From Priestia megaterium NBRC 15308 = ATCC 14581 (GTDB taxonomy: Bacteria > Bacillota > Bacilli > Bacillales > Bacillaceae_H): a stretch of 64,000 nt of DNA. The position numbers and the translations under genes were made by a program. Shown here piece after piece: positions 42,791 through 51,284 of this stretch; positions within the stretch are counted from its first letter, which is position 1, and every line of letters starts with the position of its first letter. Below the pieces are notes generated by a model. That model was not told the DNA's origin, made no database searches, and saw only the letters and a list, made by a program, of their open reading frames with translations. Location of the stretch: NCBI RefSeq assembly GCF_000832985.1, contig NZ_CP009920.1, forward strand, positions 4,148,501 to 4,212,500. Reading direction: 5' to 3'.

Positions 42791-43708
42791 TCAAAACAAA
42801 ATTAAAAAGTCTTCATACCCTTCTTCTTTAAGCTTCTCTTTTGGAATGAAGCGCAAAGCCGCGGAATTTACTTGATAGTATTCGCTGTTTTCTTCTGTTA
42901 AAAGTAGACCCAGATAGTTATTTCCTTCTTTGCTTTTTAGCGCTGTTGAATGCTGCGCCGGCACTCTTTTTATGTTTCCGTATAAGATAGGGCGCTTAAA
43001 AATGGGCCAGCCTGTATGAGAAGGAAGCTGATCTGATGTTTTGAACAGTGCTTCTCCCGTTAGAAGGTCAACGTAAATTCCTTGTTTTTTGTTATTCCAA
43101 TATAAATTCGTAAAAGGAGGTTCGGTTCCGTTTTCCTGCGTAACAAAATATTGCATGGGCGTTAGGACCTTTTTTAGATAGGAGCGGTCCTTTGGCCAAT
43201 GCTGTGTCAAAAAATCAGTTCGACCCGAGCCTTCTTTGTATAATTTATAGTGAAATGCGTTTTTTCGATAATAATCCTGCTGCTGCTCTTCTGCTTCGTA
43301 AAAAGAAGAAAAAGGTAAAATAGATGTGACGATAGGGTTCTTAAAACGTCCGCTTTGGACGAGCTTTCTTTTAGAATCGAGAGCCGCTTCTTTTTGCTTT
43401 TCGTTATGATAAAAAATAATGGCTCGATACGACGGTCCGCGGTCTGAAAACTGTCCGGCGGAATCCGTAGGGTCAATTTGCTGCCAATACAGGTTAAGCA
43501 GCTCTTCAAACGTAATGTGAGAAGAATCCCATACAATTTGCACGGCCTCTACGTACTCGTTTTCCTTTTTTACAAGAGCAGAAGCTTCAGAACTGATTTG
43601 TTCATCTCTAGCGTAGCCTGAGCGGATACTGAGGATTCCTGTAAGATGATCAAAAGGAGCGACCATGCACCAAAAGCACCCTCCCGCAAACGTTGCATAT
43701 TCTTTCAT
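42791..43708 (-). CDS. msrA: MsrA-MsrB fusion with an inactive MsrB domain
   Basis: 305 aa; start at 43708 after AGAGGAAAGTAAC. Residues 1-155 are a complete MsrA: catalytic Cys11 in GGCFWCMV and the family block SDRGPSYRAIIF. Residues about 178-305 align with MsrB (MQYFVTQENGTEPPFTNLYW at the start, NSAALRFIPKEKLKEEGY at the end), but the active-site RYCINS motif reads YYQVNS, so Gln279 replaces the nucleophile cysteine. CGWPSF reads HTGWPIF, and the metal/catalytic SHLGHVFND block is lost. MsrA repairs Met-S-sulfoxide; the MsrB half should not act on the R form. Confidence 0.88.
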   Translation of the reverse strand: MKEYATFAGGCFWCMVAPFDHLTGILSIRSGYARDEQISSEASALVKKENEYVEAVQIVWDSSHITFEELLNLYWQQIDPTDSAGQFSDRGPSYRAIIFYHNEKQKEAALDSKRKLVQSGRFKNPIVTSILPFSSFYEAEEQQQDYYRKNAFHYKLYKEGSGRTDFLTQHWPKDRSYLKKVLTPMQYFVTQENGTEPPFTNLYWNNKKQGIYVDLLTGEALFKTSDQLPSHTGWPIFKRPILYGNIKRVPAQHSTALKSKEGNNYLGLLLTEENSEYYQVNSAALRFIPKEKLKEEGYEDFLILF

Positions 43709-43799
43709 GTTACTTTCCTCTTTTCGTTGAATAAAATAAATGAAAATATATTTATATATTAAAATGTATAAACAAACAGAAAGCGCTTTATAATGAGTC

Positions 43800-43829
43800 T
43801 TGTAAGAAAGCATACTCTTATGGTATTAT
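43800..43829 (+). promoter_or_regulatory. Promoter of nhaC, followed by a 200-nt leader
   Basis: TTGTAA (43800-43805), 18-bp spacer, TATTAT (43824-43829) with upstream TGG. The leader from about 43836 to 44031 has a direct repeat TTATTGTTTAWGC at 43855-43867 and 43904-43916. It matches no riboswitch I know, and no terminator hairpin is visible in it. Confidence 0.55.
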
Positions 43830-44031
43830 GACCACTGGATAAAAGAAAAATGGCTTATTGTTTATGCGAGTATCCTTATTTTATGTTCTTAAAAAGATGC
43901 AGTTTATTGTTTAAGCACTCATAGAAATACATACGTTGGAGCAGTAAGAGGAACAATTAAAAAATAAGGACGTTTTGCTCTTAAACGATACCACATTCCA
44001 GAATCTACATACCAGTTTAGGAGGAGCTAGT

Positions 44032-45438
44032 TTGAACACAACCCGTTTACCATCTATGTGGGAAATAATGATTGTGCTTGCTTTATTTTTAGCTGTTGTT
44101 ATTTCATTTGCAACTGTTTTTGATTTACCTATTCAGCTCGCTTTATTTATTTCATGGTTTATTGTTATGGCGCTAGGAGTACGACTTGGGTATACGTATA
44201 ATCACCTGCAAGGGGCCATTACAAGAGGAATATCAAACGGCTTAGAAGCTATTTTAATTTTATTAGCCGTCGGTACGTTAATTGGAACATGGATTGCCGG
44301 AGGAGTTGTTCCTTCTCTTATTTATTTTGGATTAGAGTTTATTAATCCAACATTCTTTTTACTTGCTACACTTATCATTTGCTCTATTACCTCGATTTCA
44401 ACAGGAACATCTTGGGGGACGGTTGGTACAGCCGGAATCGCGATGATGGGAATCGGACAAGGGCTAGGTATGCCGCTTCCTTTAGTAGCTGGAGCCGTGA
44501 TCTCAGGAGCTTATTTTGGAGACAAGCTTTCTCCTCTTTCTGACAGTACCATTTTATCTGCGTCAATGGCTCGAGTGAATGTTATTGATCACGTAAAAGC
44601 AATGTTAGTGTTGGATATTCCTGCTTACCTCATTACGGCAGTATTATTTACGGTAACAGGATTTATGTATGGGGGAAAAGATTTTGATGCTGGACGGGTA
44701 GAAGAATTAAAATCTTCGCTGTTGGATACATTCCATATCAGCGGGTGGATGCTGATTCCGGCTTTGGCTGTCATTGTCCTTTTAGCATTAAAGAAACCTT
44801 CTCTTCCAGCAATTGCGATTGGTTCATTATTAGGAATTATATGGGCAGTTGTCTTTCAACATATGGATGTGGCTAGCGCATTTAATACGGCTTATGAAGG
44901 GTTTAAAATTAATACCGACAACACATTTTTAAGTGAGCTTTTAAATCGTGGCGGAATTTTAAGCATGGTCGGTTCTATTATTGTCATTATTTTTGGACTA
45001 GGATTTGGCGGGTTATTAGATGAGCTCGGCGTCTTAGAAGTCCTGCTATCTAAATTTGAAAAAATTCTTGTCAATTCAGGAAACGTTACGGCTTCTACTA
45101 TTTTCGTTGGGTTATTAGGGAATATATTTGGTTGTGCGATGTATGTTTCATTAATTTTAACACCGAAAATTATGGAGAAAAGTTATGATAAGTTAAGAAT
45201 ACAGCGTCTGGTGCTTGCCCGTAACTCAGAAGTAGGAGGAACCTTAACTTCTGGAATGGTTCCATGGACGGATAACGGTGTATTTCTAGCTACAACGCTT
45301 GGAATTTCTACATTCGCTTATCTGCCGTTTATGTGGCTCAGTTTTGTCTCTATTATTTTGGCGATTATTTACGGATATACAGGGAAATTCATTTGGTACG
45401 TAAAAGAAGAAAAACAGCGTTCTGCTATAGCAAAATAA
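44032..45438 (+). CDS. nhaC: NhaC-family Na+/H+ antiporter
   Basis: 468 aa; TTG at 44032 with TTAGGAGGAGCTAG upstream. About eleven membrane helices. NhaC-family marks include STGTSWGTVGTAGIAMMGIGQ (about 140), GAYFGDKLSPLSDSTILSA and LIGTWIAGG. NhaC proteins expel Na+ in exchange for H+; a close subfamily (MleN) swaps malate-H+ for Na+-lactate and has the same length, so substrate assignment is open. The gene has its own promoter and is followed directly by a dispersed repeat carrying the terminator. Confidence 0.88.
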   Translation: MNTTRLPSMWEIMIVLALFLAVVISFATVFDLPIQLALFISWFIVMALGVRLGYTYNHLQGAITRGISNGLEAILILLAVGTLIGTWIAGGVVPSLIYFGLEFINPTFFLLATLIICSITSISTGTSWGTVGTAGIAMMGIGQGLGMPLPLVAGAVISGAYFGDKLSPLSDSTILSASMARVNVIDHVKAMLVLDIPAYLITAVLFTVTGFMYGGKDFDAGRVEELKSSLLDTFHISGWMLIPALAVIVLLALKKPSLPAIAIGSLLGIIWAVVFQHMDVASAFNTAYEGFKINTDNTFLSELLNRGGILSMVGSIIVIIFGLGFGGLLDELGVLEVLLSKFEKILVNSGNVTASTIFVGLLGNIFGCAMYVSLILTPKIMEKSYDKLRIQRLVLARNSEVGGTLTSGMVPWTDNGVFLATTLGISTFAYLPFMWLSFVSIILAIIYGYTGKFIWYVKEEKQRSAIAK

Positions 45439-45606
45439 AAGAGGCTGGGACAAAAGTATTTTAGTTAAAGAAAAATCCGAACAATGAATTGAGATTCTTA
45501 ATGAAGAATCAACTTCGTTCGGATTTTTTTTATTGGTATGATAAACGTAGGTTTCATATATTTCGTTGCTTCTAGCTGTTGATTGAATTGATTTAGTTAT
45601 GTCTCG
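45436..45606 (+). repeat. Dispersed intergenic repeat, copy A (includes terminator)
   Basis: Begins AAAAGAGGCTGGGACAAAA right after the nhaC stop. It contains a terminator (45470-45533: outer arms AAAAATCCGAAC/GTTCGGATTTTT, inner GATTCTT/AAGAATC) and continues past it with AACGTAGGTTTCATATAT, GTTGCTTCTAGCTG, then TTAGTTATGTCTC. Copy B at 52.7 kb keeps the same blocks in the same order. Confidence 0.85.
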
Positions 45607-45616
45607 AGCTCTTTGA

Positions 45617-46270
45617 TCAAATCATTTCTGGATATTCGATGTTCCAGTGGACATTTTGAAGGTAAAGCTGAACATCCGCCTTTTTTTTCTGCTTCAGAAG
45701 TTTCAGAATATGGCGGTGATGTTCATTCATCACATGTAAAATGGCGTATAGCTCTTTATTGTCATTGCTAAAGTACGTTTGTCTGATGAATCCGTCTTGT
45801 AAAGATATAAGCTGTTTTTTTAAGGTCACATTACCGCATCGGTTCAAATAGACTCGATGAAAATACGTTTGATATTTTTGATAATCCTGATAATTTTCTA
45901 ATTCAATCGAAACATCGATTTTTTTAATAAGCTCATCCATCTTCGTAAAATCTTCTTCCGTTAAGTGATCAATCGACAGCGCAGCTGCAAGACCATCTAA
46001 AGCACCGACGATTTCAAATACTTCTAGTTTTTTTGGTGTGTCAATTTCCTTTACAGTAAACCCTCTGCGCGGTCTGTATTCTAATAGATTGTCTGAAGCC
46101 AGTTTAATAAGCGCTTCTCTCACAGGCGTTCGGCTGACATTCAGCTGAGAACAAATACTGGCTTCATTTATTTTGTCGTTAGGCAGCAGTGTACCGTCTT
46201 GAATTTGACTTGCTATGTAGTTATATACATGATCTTTTAATGAATGATAAATCATAGGCCCCTTGTTCAT
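45617..46270 (-). CDS. GntR-family regulator (FadR/FCD subfamily)
   Basis: 217 aa; ATG after TAGGGGGGAAACA. N-terminal winged helix (about 8-75: PNDKINEASICSQLNVSRTP, then VREALIKLASDNLLE) and C-terminal FCD ligand-binding domain (about 80-210) with metal-type His/Asp positions (FHRVYL, MNEHHRHIL). FCD regulators usually respond to organic acids or amino-acid catabolites. It is divergent from an arginine-type permease whose promoter region holds a 22-bp perfect palindrome, the probable operator. Confidence 0.88.
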   Translation of the reverse strand: MNKGPMIYHSLKDHVYNYIASQIQDGTLLPNDKINEASICSQLNVSRTPVREALIKLASDNLLEYRPRRGFTVKEIDTPKKLEVFEIVGALDGLAAALSIDHLTEEDFTKMDELIKKIDVSIELENYQDYQKYQTYFHRVYLNRCGNVTLKKQLISLQDGFIRQTYFSNDNKELYAILHVMNEHHRHILKLLKQKKKADVQLYLQNVHWNIEYPEMI

Positions 46271-46302
46271 TGTTTCCCCCCTAAAATAAATATCGCATCA
46301 GC

Positions 46303-46359
46303 CGTTCTTTCTCTTCATGTCATGGTGATGAAAAAGTATAAAAATAGCGTGAAAGAACG
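46303..46359. repeat. 9-bp inverted repeat upstream of the GntR gene
   Basis: CGTTCTTTC at 46303-46311 and GAAAGAACG at 46351-46359, 39 bp apart, in the GntR promoter region; possible paired operator half-sites or chance. Confidence 0.4.
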
Positions 46360-46453
46360 TACAGGTGTAAAAATAATCATATCATATCACTTCAATTAAT
46401 CTTAGTTAGGATATAAAAAATAGAATTATTGAAATATTTTTTACTATTCATTG

Positions 46454-46522
46454 TTGTAAAAAATCTGAAAAATGATATAATCGTAAAAAGATTTAAGAAG
46501 TGTATATTGTATACAATATACA
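46454..46522 (+). promoter_or_regulatory. Permease promoter with 22-bp palindromic operator
   Basis: TTGTAA (46454-46459), 16-bp spacer, TATAAT (46476-46481). A perfect palindrome occupies 46501-46522 with core ATTGTATACAAT, just downstream of the expected start. TTGTATACAA-type cores are common for FCD GntR proteins, so repression by road-block is likely. Confidence 0.75.
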
Positions 46523-46633
46523 AAATTCGTACATATCGAATAAATAGAGCCTACTCCTGCAGAGAAGAGACTGTAGAGAATATGTAAATAAACCAAGTTT
46601 TTTGATGGGTTTACTATAAAAAGGAGGTACATA

Positions 46634-48046
46634 ATGGGAGAGAATACAACATCTATGAATCAGTTACAAAGAAAAATGAAAAGCCGTCATTTATTTATGA
46701 TTTCCCTTGGTGGTGTGATCGGTACGGGGTTGTTTCTTAATTCAGGCTACACAATTAGTGCAGCAGGTCCTGGGGGAACACTCCTTGCTTATTTAATCGG
46801 TGGATTAATTATGTATTTAGTCATGATATGTCTAGGGGAACTAAGCGTAGCAATGCCTGTGTCAGGATCATTTCAAGTATACGCTACAAAGTTTATCGGG
46901 CCGGGAACTGGTTTTGCGGTTGGCTGGCTCTACTGGCTGACTTGGGTGGTATCTGTCGGTTCGGAGTTTACAGCGTCTGGATTGCTTATGCAAAGATGGT
47001 TTCCTGACGTTTCGGTTTGGATATGGAGCGCGCTGTTTGCCCTTTTATTATTTGGTTTAAATGCAACATCTGTACGTTTTTTCGGCGAAACAGAATTTTG
47101 GTTTTCAAGTATTAAAGTATTAACGATTATTGTATTTATTATTTTGGGCGCAGCAGCGATGTTTGGATTCATTCCTCTTAGCGGTCATGAAAAAGCGCCG
47201 ATGCTTTCTCATTTTACAGGGGAGGGCGGTTTATTTCCAAATGGACTTATGCCTGTATTAATTACGATGGTTTCCGTTAGCTTTGCTTTTTCGGGAACAG
47301 AATTAATTGGTATTACAGCAGGAGAAACAGAGGATCCGGAAAAGAATATACCTCGCGCAATTAAAAATATCATTTGGCGTACGTTCTTCTTTTTTATTGG
47401 CGCCATGTTTGTACTATCTGGATTGATTTCATGGAAACAAGCAGGAGTGTTAGAAAGTCCTTTTGTAACGGTATTCGATCAAATAGGTATTCCTTACGCA
47501 GCAGATATCATGAACTTGGTTATTTTAACAGCTTTATTATCAAACGCTAATGCAGGATTATACGCATGTTCGAGAATGCTATGGTCATTATCTGATCAAA
47601 AAATGGTCAGCACTTGGTTAGGGAAAGTAACGTCTAAAGGAGTTCCATTTAATTCGTTACTTATCAGCATGGGAGTGGCATGTCTGTCCTTGCTGTCAAG
47701 CGTAGTTGCACCAACAACTGTTTACTTAGTATTAGTTTCTATTTCTGGATTTGCGGTTGTAGCTGTATGGATGGCTATTGCGGCTTCTCACTTTATGTTC
47801 AGAAGACGCTATATTAAAGAAGGAAATGATGTATCGAAGCTTGTTTACAAAGCTCCTTTATATCCTATTGTACCTATTTTAGCGTTTGTTTTATGCTTTG
47901 CTGCTTGTGTAGGACTGGCTTTTGATAAGAGTCAGCGTATCGCATTATACTGCGGTATCCCATTTGTCCTTTTTTGTTACTTGTTTTATTATTTGAAAAA
48001 TAAAAAAGGAAACAGAAAAAACGAAAGTCAGCCTATAGCAAAATAA
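46634..48046 (+). CDS. Amino acid permease (RocE/RocC-like, APC superfamily)
   Basis: 470 aa; ATG after AAGGAGGTACATA. Twelve-helix AAT-family permease. The opening [20 protein letters not shown] and the blocks [34 protein letters not shown] and [13 protein letters not shown] follow B. subtilis RocE closely, pointing to arginine/ornithine or a related cationic amino acid. Its control region holds the putative GntR operator rather than obvious RocR sites. Single gene, strong terminator. Confidence 0.87.
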   Translation: MGENTTSMNQLQRKMKSRHLFMISLGGVIGTGLFLNSGYTISAAGPGGTLLAYLIGGLIMYLVMICLGELSVAMPVSGSFQVYATKFIGPGTGFAVGWLYWLTWVVSVGSEFTASGLLMQRWFPDVSVWIWSALFALLLFGLNATSVRFFGETEFWFSSIKVLTIIVFIILGAAAMFGFIPLSGHEKAPMLSHFTGEGGLFPNGLMPVLITMVSVSFAFSGTELIGITAGETEDPEKNIPRAIKNIIWRTFFFFIGAMFVLSGLISWKQAGVLESPFVTVFDQIGIPYAADIMNLVILTALLSNANAGLYACSRMLWSLSDQKMVSTWLGKVTSKGVPFNSLLISMGVACLSLLSSVVAPTTVYLVLVSISGFAVVAVWMAIAASHFMFRRRYIKEGNDVSKLVYKAPLYPIVPILAFVLCFAACVGLAFDKSQRIALYCGIPFVLFCYLFYYLKNKKGNRKNESQPIAK

Positions 48047-48080
48047 AAAGCAGAAGACCTAGGTCTTCTGCTTTTTTTGC
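48045..48080 (+). terminator. Permease terminator
   Basis: AAAAAGCAGAAGACC/GGTCTTCTGCTTTTTTT directly after the stop. Confidence 0.9.
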
Positions 48081-48089
48081 ATACAAAAA

Positions 48090-48151
48090 CACCCTATCCA
48101 TCCGTACTGGTTAAGTGTCCCGCAACAAGCGAAATTGAATTGGATAGGGTG
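48090..48151. other. Inverted-repeat element, possible structured RNA
   Basis: CACCCTATCCA (48090-48100) and TGGATAGGGTG (48141-48151) form a perfect 11-bp stem enclosing 40 nt that include a small CGC-AACAA-GCG hairpin. No T-run follows, so it is not a terminator. It lies about 190 bp before the acyltransferase gene. Confidence 0.5.
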
Positions 48152-48342
48152 CGTATCTATATAGTAGAGAAAGAGGCGCCATTTGTCAAACTTATTTAGC
48201 GGAGCCTTATTTAAAAATAGAAATAAGCAAGGTTTTCACTGTTTTTTCATTTTCACTATGTATAGTAAGGAATGTAAAGAAAAGATATTCGCAGCAGCAC
48301 GTCGTACAGATCCGTAGAACGCGAAAGAAAGGAGGAGGTCAA

Positions 48343-49344
48343 ATGGCTAAGCGGGATGCGTATTTTGATAATGTAAAATTTATCTTAATTGTATTAGTAG
48401 TGTTTGGCCATTTGTTAACTCCCTTCATTGATAATGAACAGTGGCTACGAACGCTCTACATATTTATTTACACCTTTCATATGCCAGCGTTTATTTTAAT
48501 AAGCGGCTATTTTGCAAAGGGATACCGAAAAAAAGGATATATGTGGAAGATGGCGAAGAAAGTATTACTTCCTTATATTATTTTTCAACTTATCTATGCG
48601 GTATACGACTATAAACTGTATGATGAATCCACATTTGAAGTTTCAGTGTTTCAGCCAGCTTGGTCGCTATGGTTTTTATTGAGTTTATTTTGTTGGAACG
48701 CCATGTTGTTCATTTTTACAAAAATCAAATATCCTTTAGCCGTTGCGGCAGTTTTAGGAATTATGATTGGCTTATGTGAACCGCTGGAAACAACGTTAAG
48801 CCTTTCTAGAACCTTTGTGTTCTTTCCCTTCTTCTTAGCAGGATTTTATATGAAAAAAGAACATTTTAAAAAGTTGACGTCTGTTTCTTGCAAAAAAGTA
48901 GCTGGAGGCACTTTGCTGATTATTGCTCTATGGATCCAGTATATAGCACCGGATTTTGAGAAAGAGTGGTTATTTGGTTCAAAATCTTATGCCTCTTTAG
49001 GTGTAAATCAATTAGAGGGAATGACCATTCGTATGCTATTTTATAGCATCAGCTTAGCAATGACGATTTCCTTTCTAGCTTTGATCCCTACACAAACGAT
49101 GTCCTTTACATCTCGAGGTGCTCAAACCTTTTATGTATATGTGCTACATGGGTTTCTGATTAAATATATCCGCCTATCTTCTTTTGGAGACTGGATAGAA
49201 AGTATACAAGGATACAGTATTCTTCTAATTGGAGCTTGTGGAGTGGCGTGGTTGTTGTCGAGTAAATACGTATCTACTATTGCAAGACCTTTAATTGAGC
49301 TTAAACCGTTACCAAGGCGCAAAAGTTTAAGTTTAGGTAAGTAA
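48343..49344 (+). CDS. Acyltransferase family 3 membrane protein
   Basis: 333 aa; ATG after AAAGGAGGAGGTCAA. About ten membrane helices. The family opening FDNVKFILIVLVVFGHLLTP carries the conserved His (residue 23), and FILISGYFAKGY and FLAGFYMKK follow. OafA/YrhL-type proteins O-acetylate or succinylate cell-surface sugars or secondary metabolites. The PrsA-like gene follows after 25 nt, so the two may share an operon. Confidence 0.85.
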   Translation: MAKRDAYFDNVKFILIVLVVFGHLLTPFIDNEQWLRTLYIFIYTFHMPAFILISGYFAKGYRKKGYMWKMAKKVLLPYIIFQLIYAVYDYKLYDESTFEVSVFQPAWSLWFLLSLFCWNAMLFIFTKIKYPLAVAAVLGIMIGLCEPLETTLSLSRTFVFFPFFLAGFYMKKEHFKKLTSVSCKKVAGGTLLIIALWIQYIAPDFEKEWLFGSKSYASLGVNQLEGMTIRMLFYSISLAMTISFLALIPTQTMSFTSRGAQTFYVYVLHGFLIKYIRLSSFGDWIESIQGYSILLIGACGVAWLLSSKYVSTIARPLIELKPLPRRKSLSLGK

Positions 49345-49369
49345 TGAGAAATGGAAAAGGAGTTTAACG

Positions 49370-50245
49370 ATGTCTAAAAACAAAATAATTATGATTATTG
49401 CAGCCGTTGTGATTATTGCTGCAGTAGCTATTGGTGCCGTAGCAATGAATAAATCAAAGGTGGTTGCTACCGTTGGTGATGAAAAAATCACAAAAGATCA
49501 GCTGTACGATGCTCTTCTTGCTCAAGGAGGATCAAGTGTCCTTGATTCACTGATTGAACAAAAAGTTATTTCAAAAGAAGCAGCTAAACAAAATATTAAA
49601 GTAACCGATAAAGAAATTAATGCTGAATTAGAAAACCTTAAAAGTCAGTACGGGGGAGAAGATGCATTAAATCAAGCATTAGCATCTAGCGGTGTAAAAT
49701 TGTCAGAGCTGAAAAAAGATTTAAAGACGAATATTGAGGCAAAAAAAATGGTCGAGTCGACTATTAATATTAAAGATAGTGAAATGAAATCGTATTTTGA
49801 TCAAAATAAAGATTCACTAGCTACAGAAGCACAGGTGAAAGCTAGTCATATCTTAGTAGCAGATGAAAAAACAGCGAAAGAAGTAAAGGCAAAGCTTGAT
49901 AAAGGAGAAGATTTTGCGAAGTTAGCAAAAGAATACTCAACAGATACAGCTTCTAAATCAAATGGCGGAGACCTTGGATATTTCAAAAAAGGTGATATGG
50001 TCGAAGCTTTTGCCAACAAAGCATTTTCAATGAAGGTAAATGAAGTAAGTGATCCAGTTAAAACAGAATACGGTTATCACATTATTAAAGTAACAGGCAA
50101 AAAAGAAGCGCCAAAAGCAACATATGAAAATAGTAAAGCAAAAATCAAGCAAACGCTGCTTGATCAAAAATACCAAACAGAGTATCCAACATGGTTACAA
50201 AAGCTAAAGAAAAAATATGATATTACAAACAAACTTGATTCATAA
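49370..50245 (+). CDS. PrsA-like foldase (parvulin PPIase) with a membrane anchor
   Basis: 291 aa; ATG after AAAAGGAG. An N-terminal hydrophobic helix (about 5-26, IIMIIAAVVIIAAVAIGAVA) has no lipobox cysteine. A SurA-N-like chaperone region follows (about 30-135), then a parvulin domain (about 138-235: VKASHILVADEKTAKE, GGDLGYFKKGDMVEAF, TEYGYHIIKVTG) and a charged tail. PrsA helps exported proteins fold at the membrane-wall interface. Classical PrsA is a lipoprotein, so this is a transmembrane-anchored variant. Confidence 0.85.
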   Translation: MSKNKIIMIIAAVVIIAAVAIGAVAMNKSKVVATVGDEKITKDQLYDALLAQGGSSVLDSLIEQKVISKEAAKQNIKVTDKEINAELENLKSQYGGEDALNQALASSGVKLSELKKDLKTNIEAKKMVESTINIKDSEMKSYFDQNKDSLATEAQVKASHILVADEKTAKEVKAKLDKGEDFAKLAKEYSTDTASKSNGGDLGYFKKGDMVEAFANKAFSMKVNEVSDPVKTEYGYHIIKVTGKKEAPKATYENSKAKIKQTLLDQKYQTEYPTWLQKLKKKYDITNKLDS

Positions 50246-50275
50246 ATAATACCTTAACGAAATGAGGGGATGGAT

Positions 50276-50434
50276 ATGAAACAAACAGCGTCTTATAGTA
50301 AGTTAGAAAAAATCGTCGAACAATTGAAGCACAGAGGTGTACGAGCTGAGATATGTCGGCGTGTTGTAAAGGTCACAGAAACTGTTAATGGATCAAATCC
50401 TTCATATTCAAATCAAATCGTTAGGCATTCATAA
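50276..50434 (+). CDS. Small protein (52 aa), unknown
   Basis: ATG after GAGGGGATGGAT, 30 nt downstream of the PrsA-like gene and probably co-transcribed. The product begins MKQTASYSKLEKIVEQLKHR and has a basic helical first half with one Cys (C27) and a polar tail. No family recognised. Confidence 0.55.
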   Translation: MKQTASYSKLEKIVEQLKHRGVRAEICRRVVKVTETVNGSNPSYSNQIVRHS

Positions 50435-50445
50435 AGAGTACAAAA

Positions 50446-50476
50446 GGCGCGAACTGCTGGACAGCGGTTTGCGCCC
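50446..50476 (+). other. Strong hairpin without T-run
   Basis: Left arm GGCGCGAACTGCTG pairs with CAGCGGTTTGCGCC (14 bp with two G-U pairs, GA loop). It follows the 52-aa gene by 11 nt. Being GC-rich but lacking a U-tract, it may be a 3' stabiliser or weak terminator. Confidence 0.5.
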
Positions 50477-50609
50477 GTGCTGAGTATAGCTAAGGGAATT
50501 TAAAGTGAAAAGAGATCAGTAGAGGCAGCTTGTTTCTGCTGATTCTTTTTGTATAATAAAGTAAACAAAAGGATGCAGCGAAATGTATCGAAGGAAGGAG
50601 TTACGCGGA

Positions 50610-51284
50610 ATGAATGTACTGCTAGCAGAAGATGATTTGCAGCTAGGTGAATTAGTTAGTTATATGCTAAAGAAAAAAGGAGGCTATAACGTCGAATGGG
50701 TGACGGAAGGGAATGATGCATATGATTATGCATCTGAAGCGCATTATGATGTGTTAATTCTTGACTGGATGATGCCCAATGGCGACGGAATTGATGTATG
50801 TAAACGTCTAAGAAAAGAAGGATACGCCGGAGCTATTCTTATGTTAACAGCAAAAGATGCGGTTCAAGATCGTATACAAGGCTTAGATGCAGGAGCGGAT
50901 GATTACGTTATTAAGCCATTTGAAATTGACGAGCTGCTTGCAAGGCTTCGTGCTTTGTCTCGTCGTAATTATGCACCGATTTTAGAAGAAGAAGTAGAGA
51001 TTGCCAGCATGATATTAAAAAGAGCAAGTCAAACCGTACAGTTTGACGAGGAGTTTATTCAATTAAGTCCTCGTGAATTTCAACTCCTAGATTTTTTAGT
51101 GAAAAACAAAGGACAGGTTCTTTCTCGAGATATTATTTTAGACCGGGTATGGGGATATGAATCAGATGTTTCCATTAAAACGATTGATGCGACGGTTAAA
51201 CTTTTGCGAAAAAAACTAGAGAAATTTAACAAACAGGATCTTATTCAAAGCATTCGCGGAGTAGGCTACAAAATTGAAAGCTAA
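50610..51284 (+). CDS. OmpR-family response regulator
   Basis: 224 aa; ATG at 50610 with AAGGAAGGAG 9 nt upstream (an in-frame ATG at 50583 lies before that site). Receiver domain at 1-115 with phospho-acceptor Asp52 in LILDWMMP and Lys in IKPFE; winged-helix domain at about 125-222 (LSPREFQLLDFLVKNKGQVL, SIKTIDATVKLLRKKL, IRGVGYKIE). It is partnered with the overlapping kinase gene. The signal is unknown; adjacency to a foldase gene suggests an envelope role but proves nothing. Confidence 0.92.
   Translation: MNVLLAEDDLQLGELVSYMLKKKGGYNVEWVTEGNDAYDYASEAHYDVLILDWMMPNGDGIDVCKRLRKEGYAGAILMLTAKDAVQDRIQGLDAGADDYVIKPFEIDELLARLRALSRRNYAPILEEEVEIASMILKRASQTVQFDEEFIQLSPREFQLLDFLVKNKGQVLSRDIILDRVWGYESDVSIKTIDATVKLLRKKLEKFNKQDLIQSIRGVGYKIES

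Noticed and set aside
43775-43800. cre-like AAAGCGCTTT upstream of the Msr fusion and nhaC
   Set aside because: Three mismatches to the outer consensus positions, so too weak to call.
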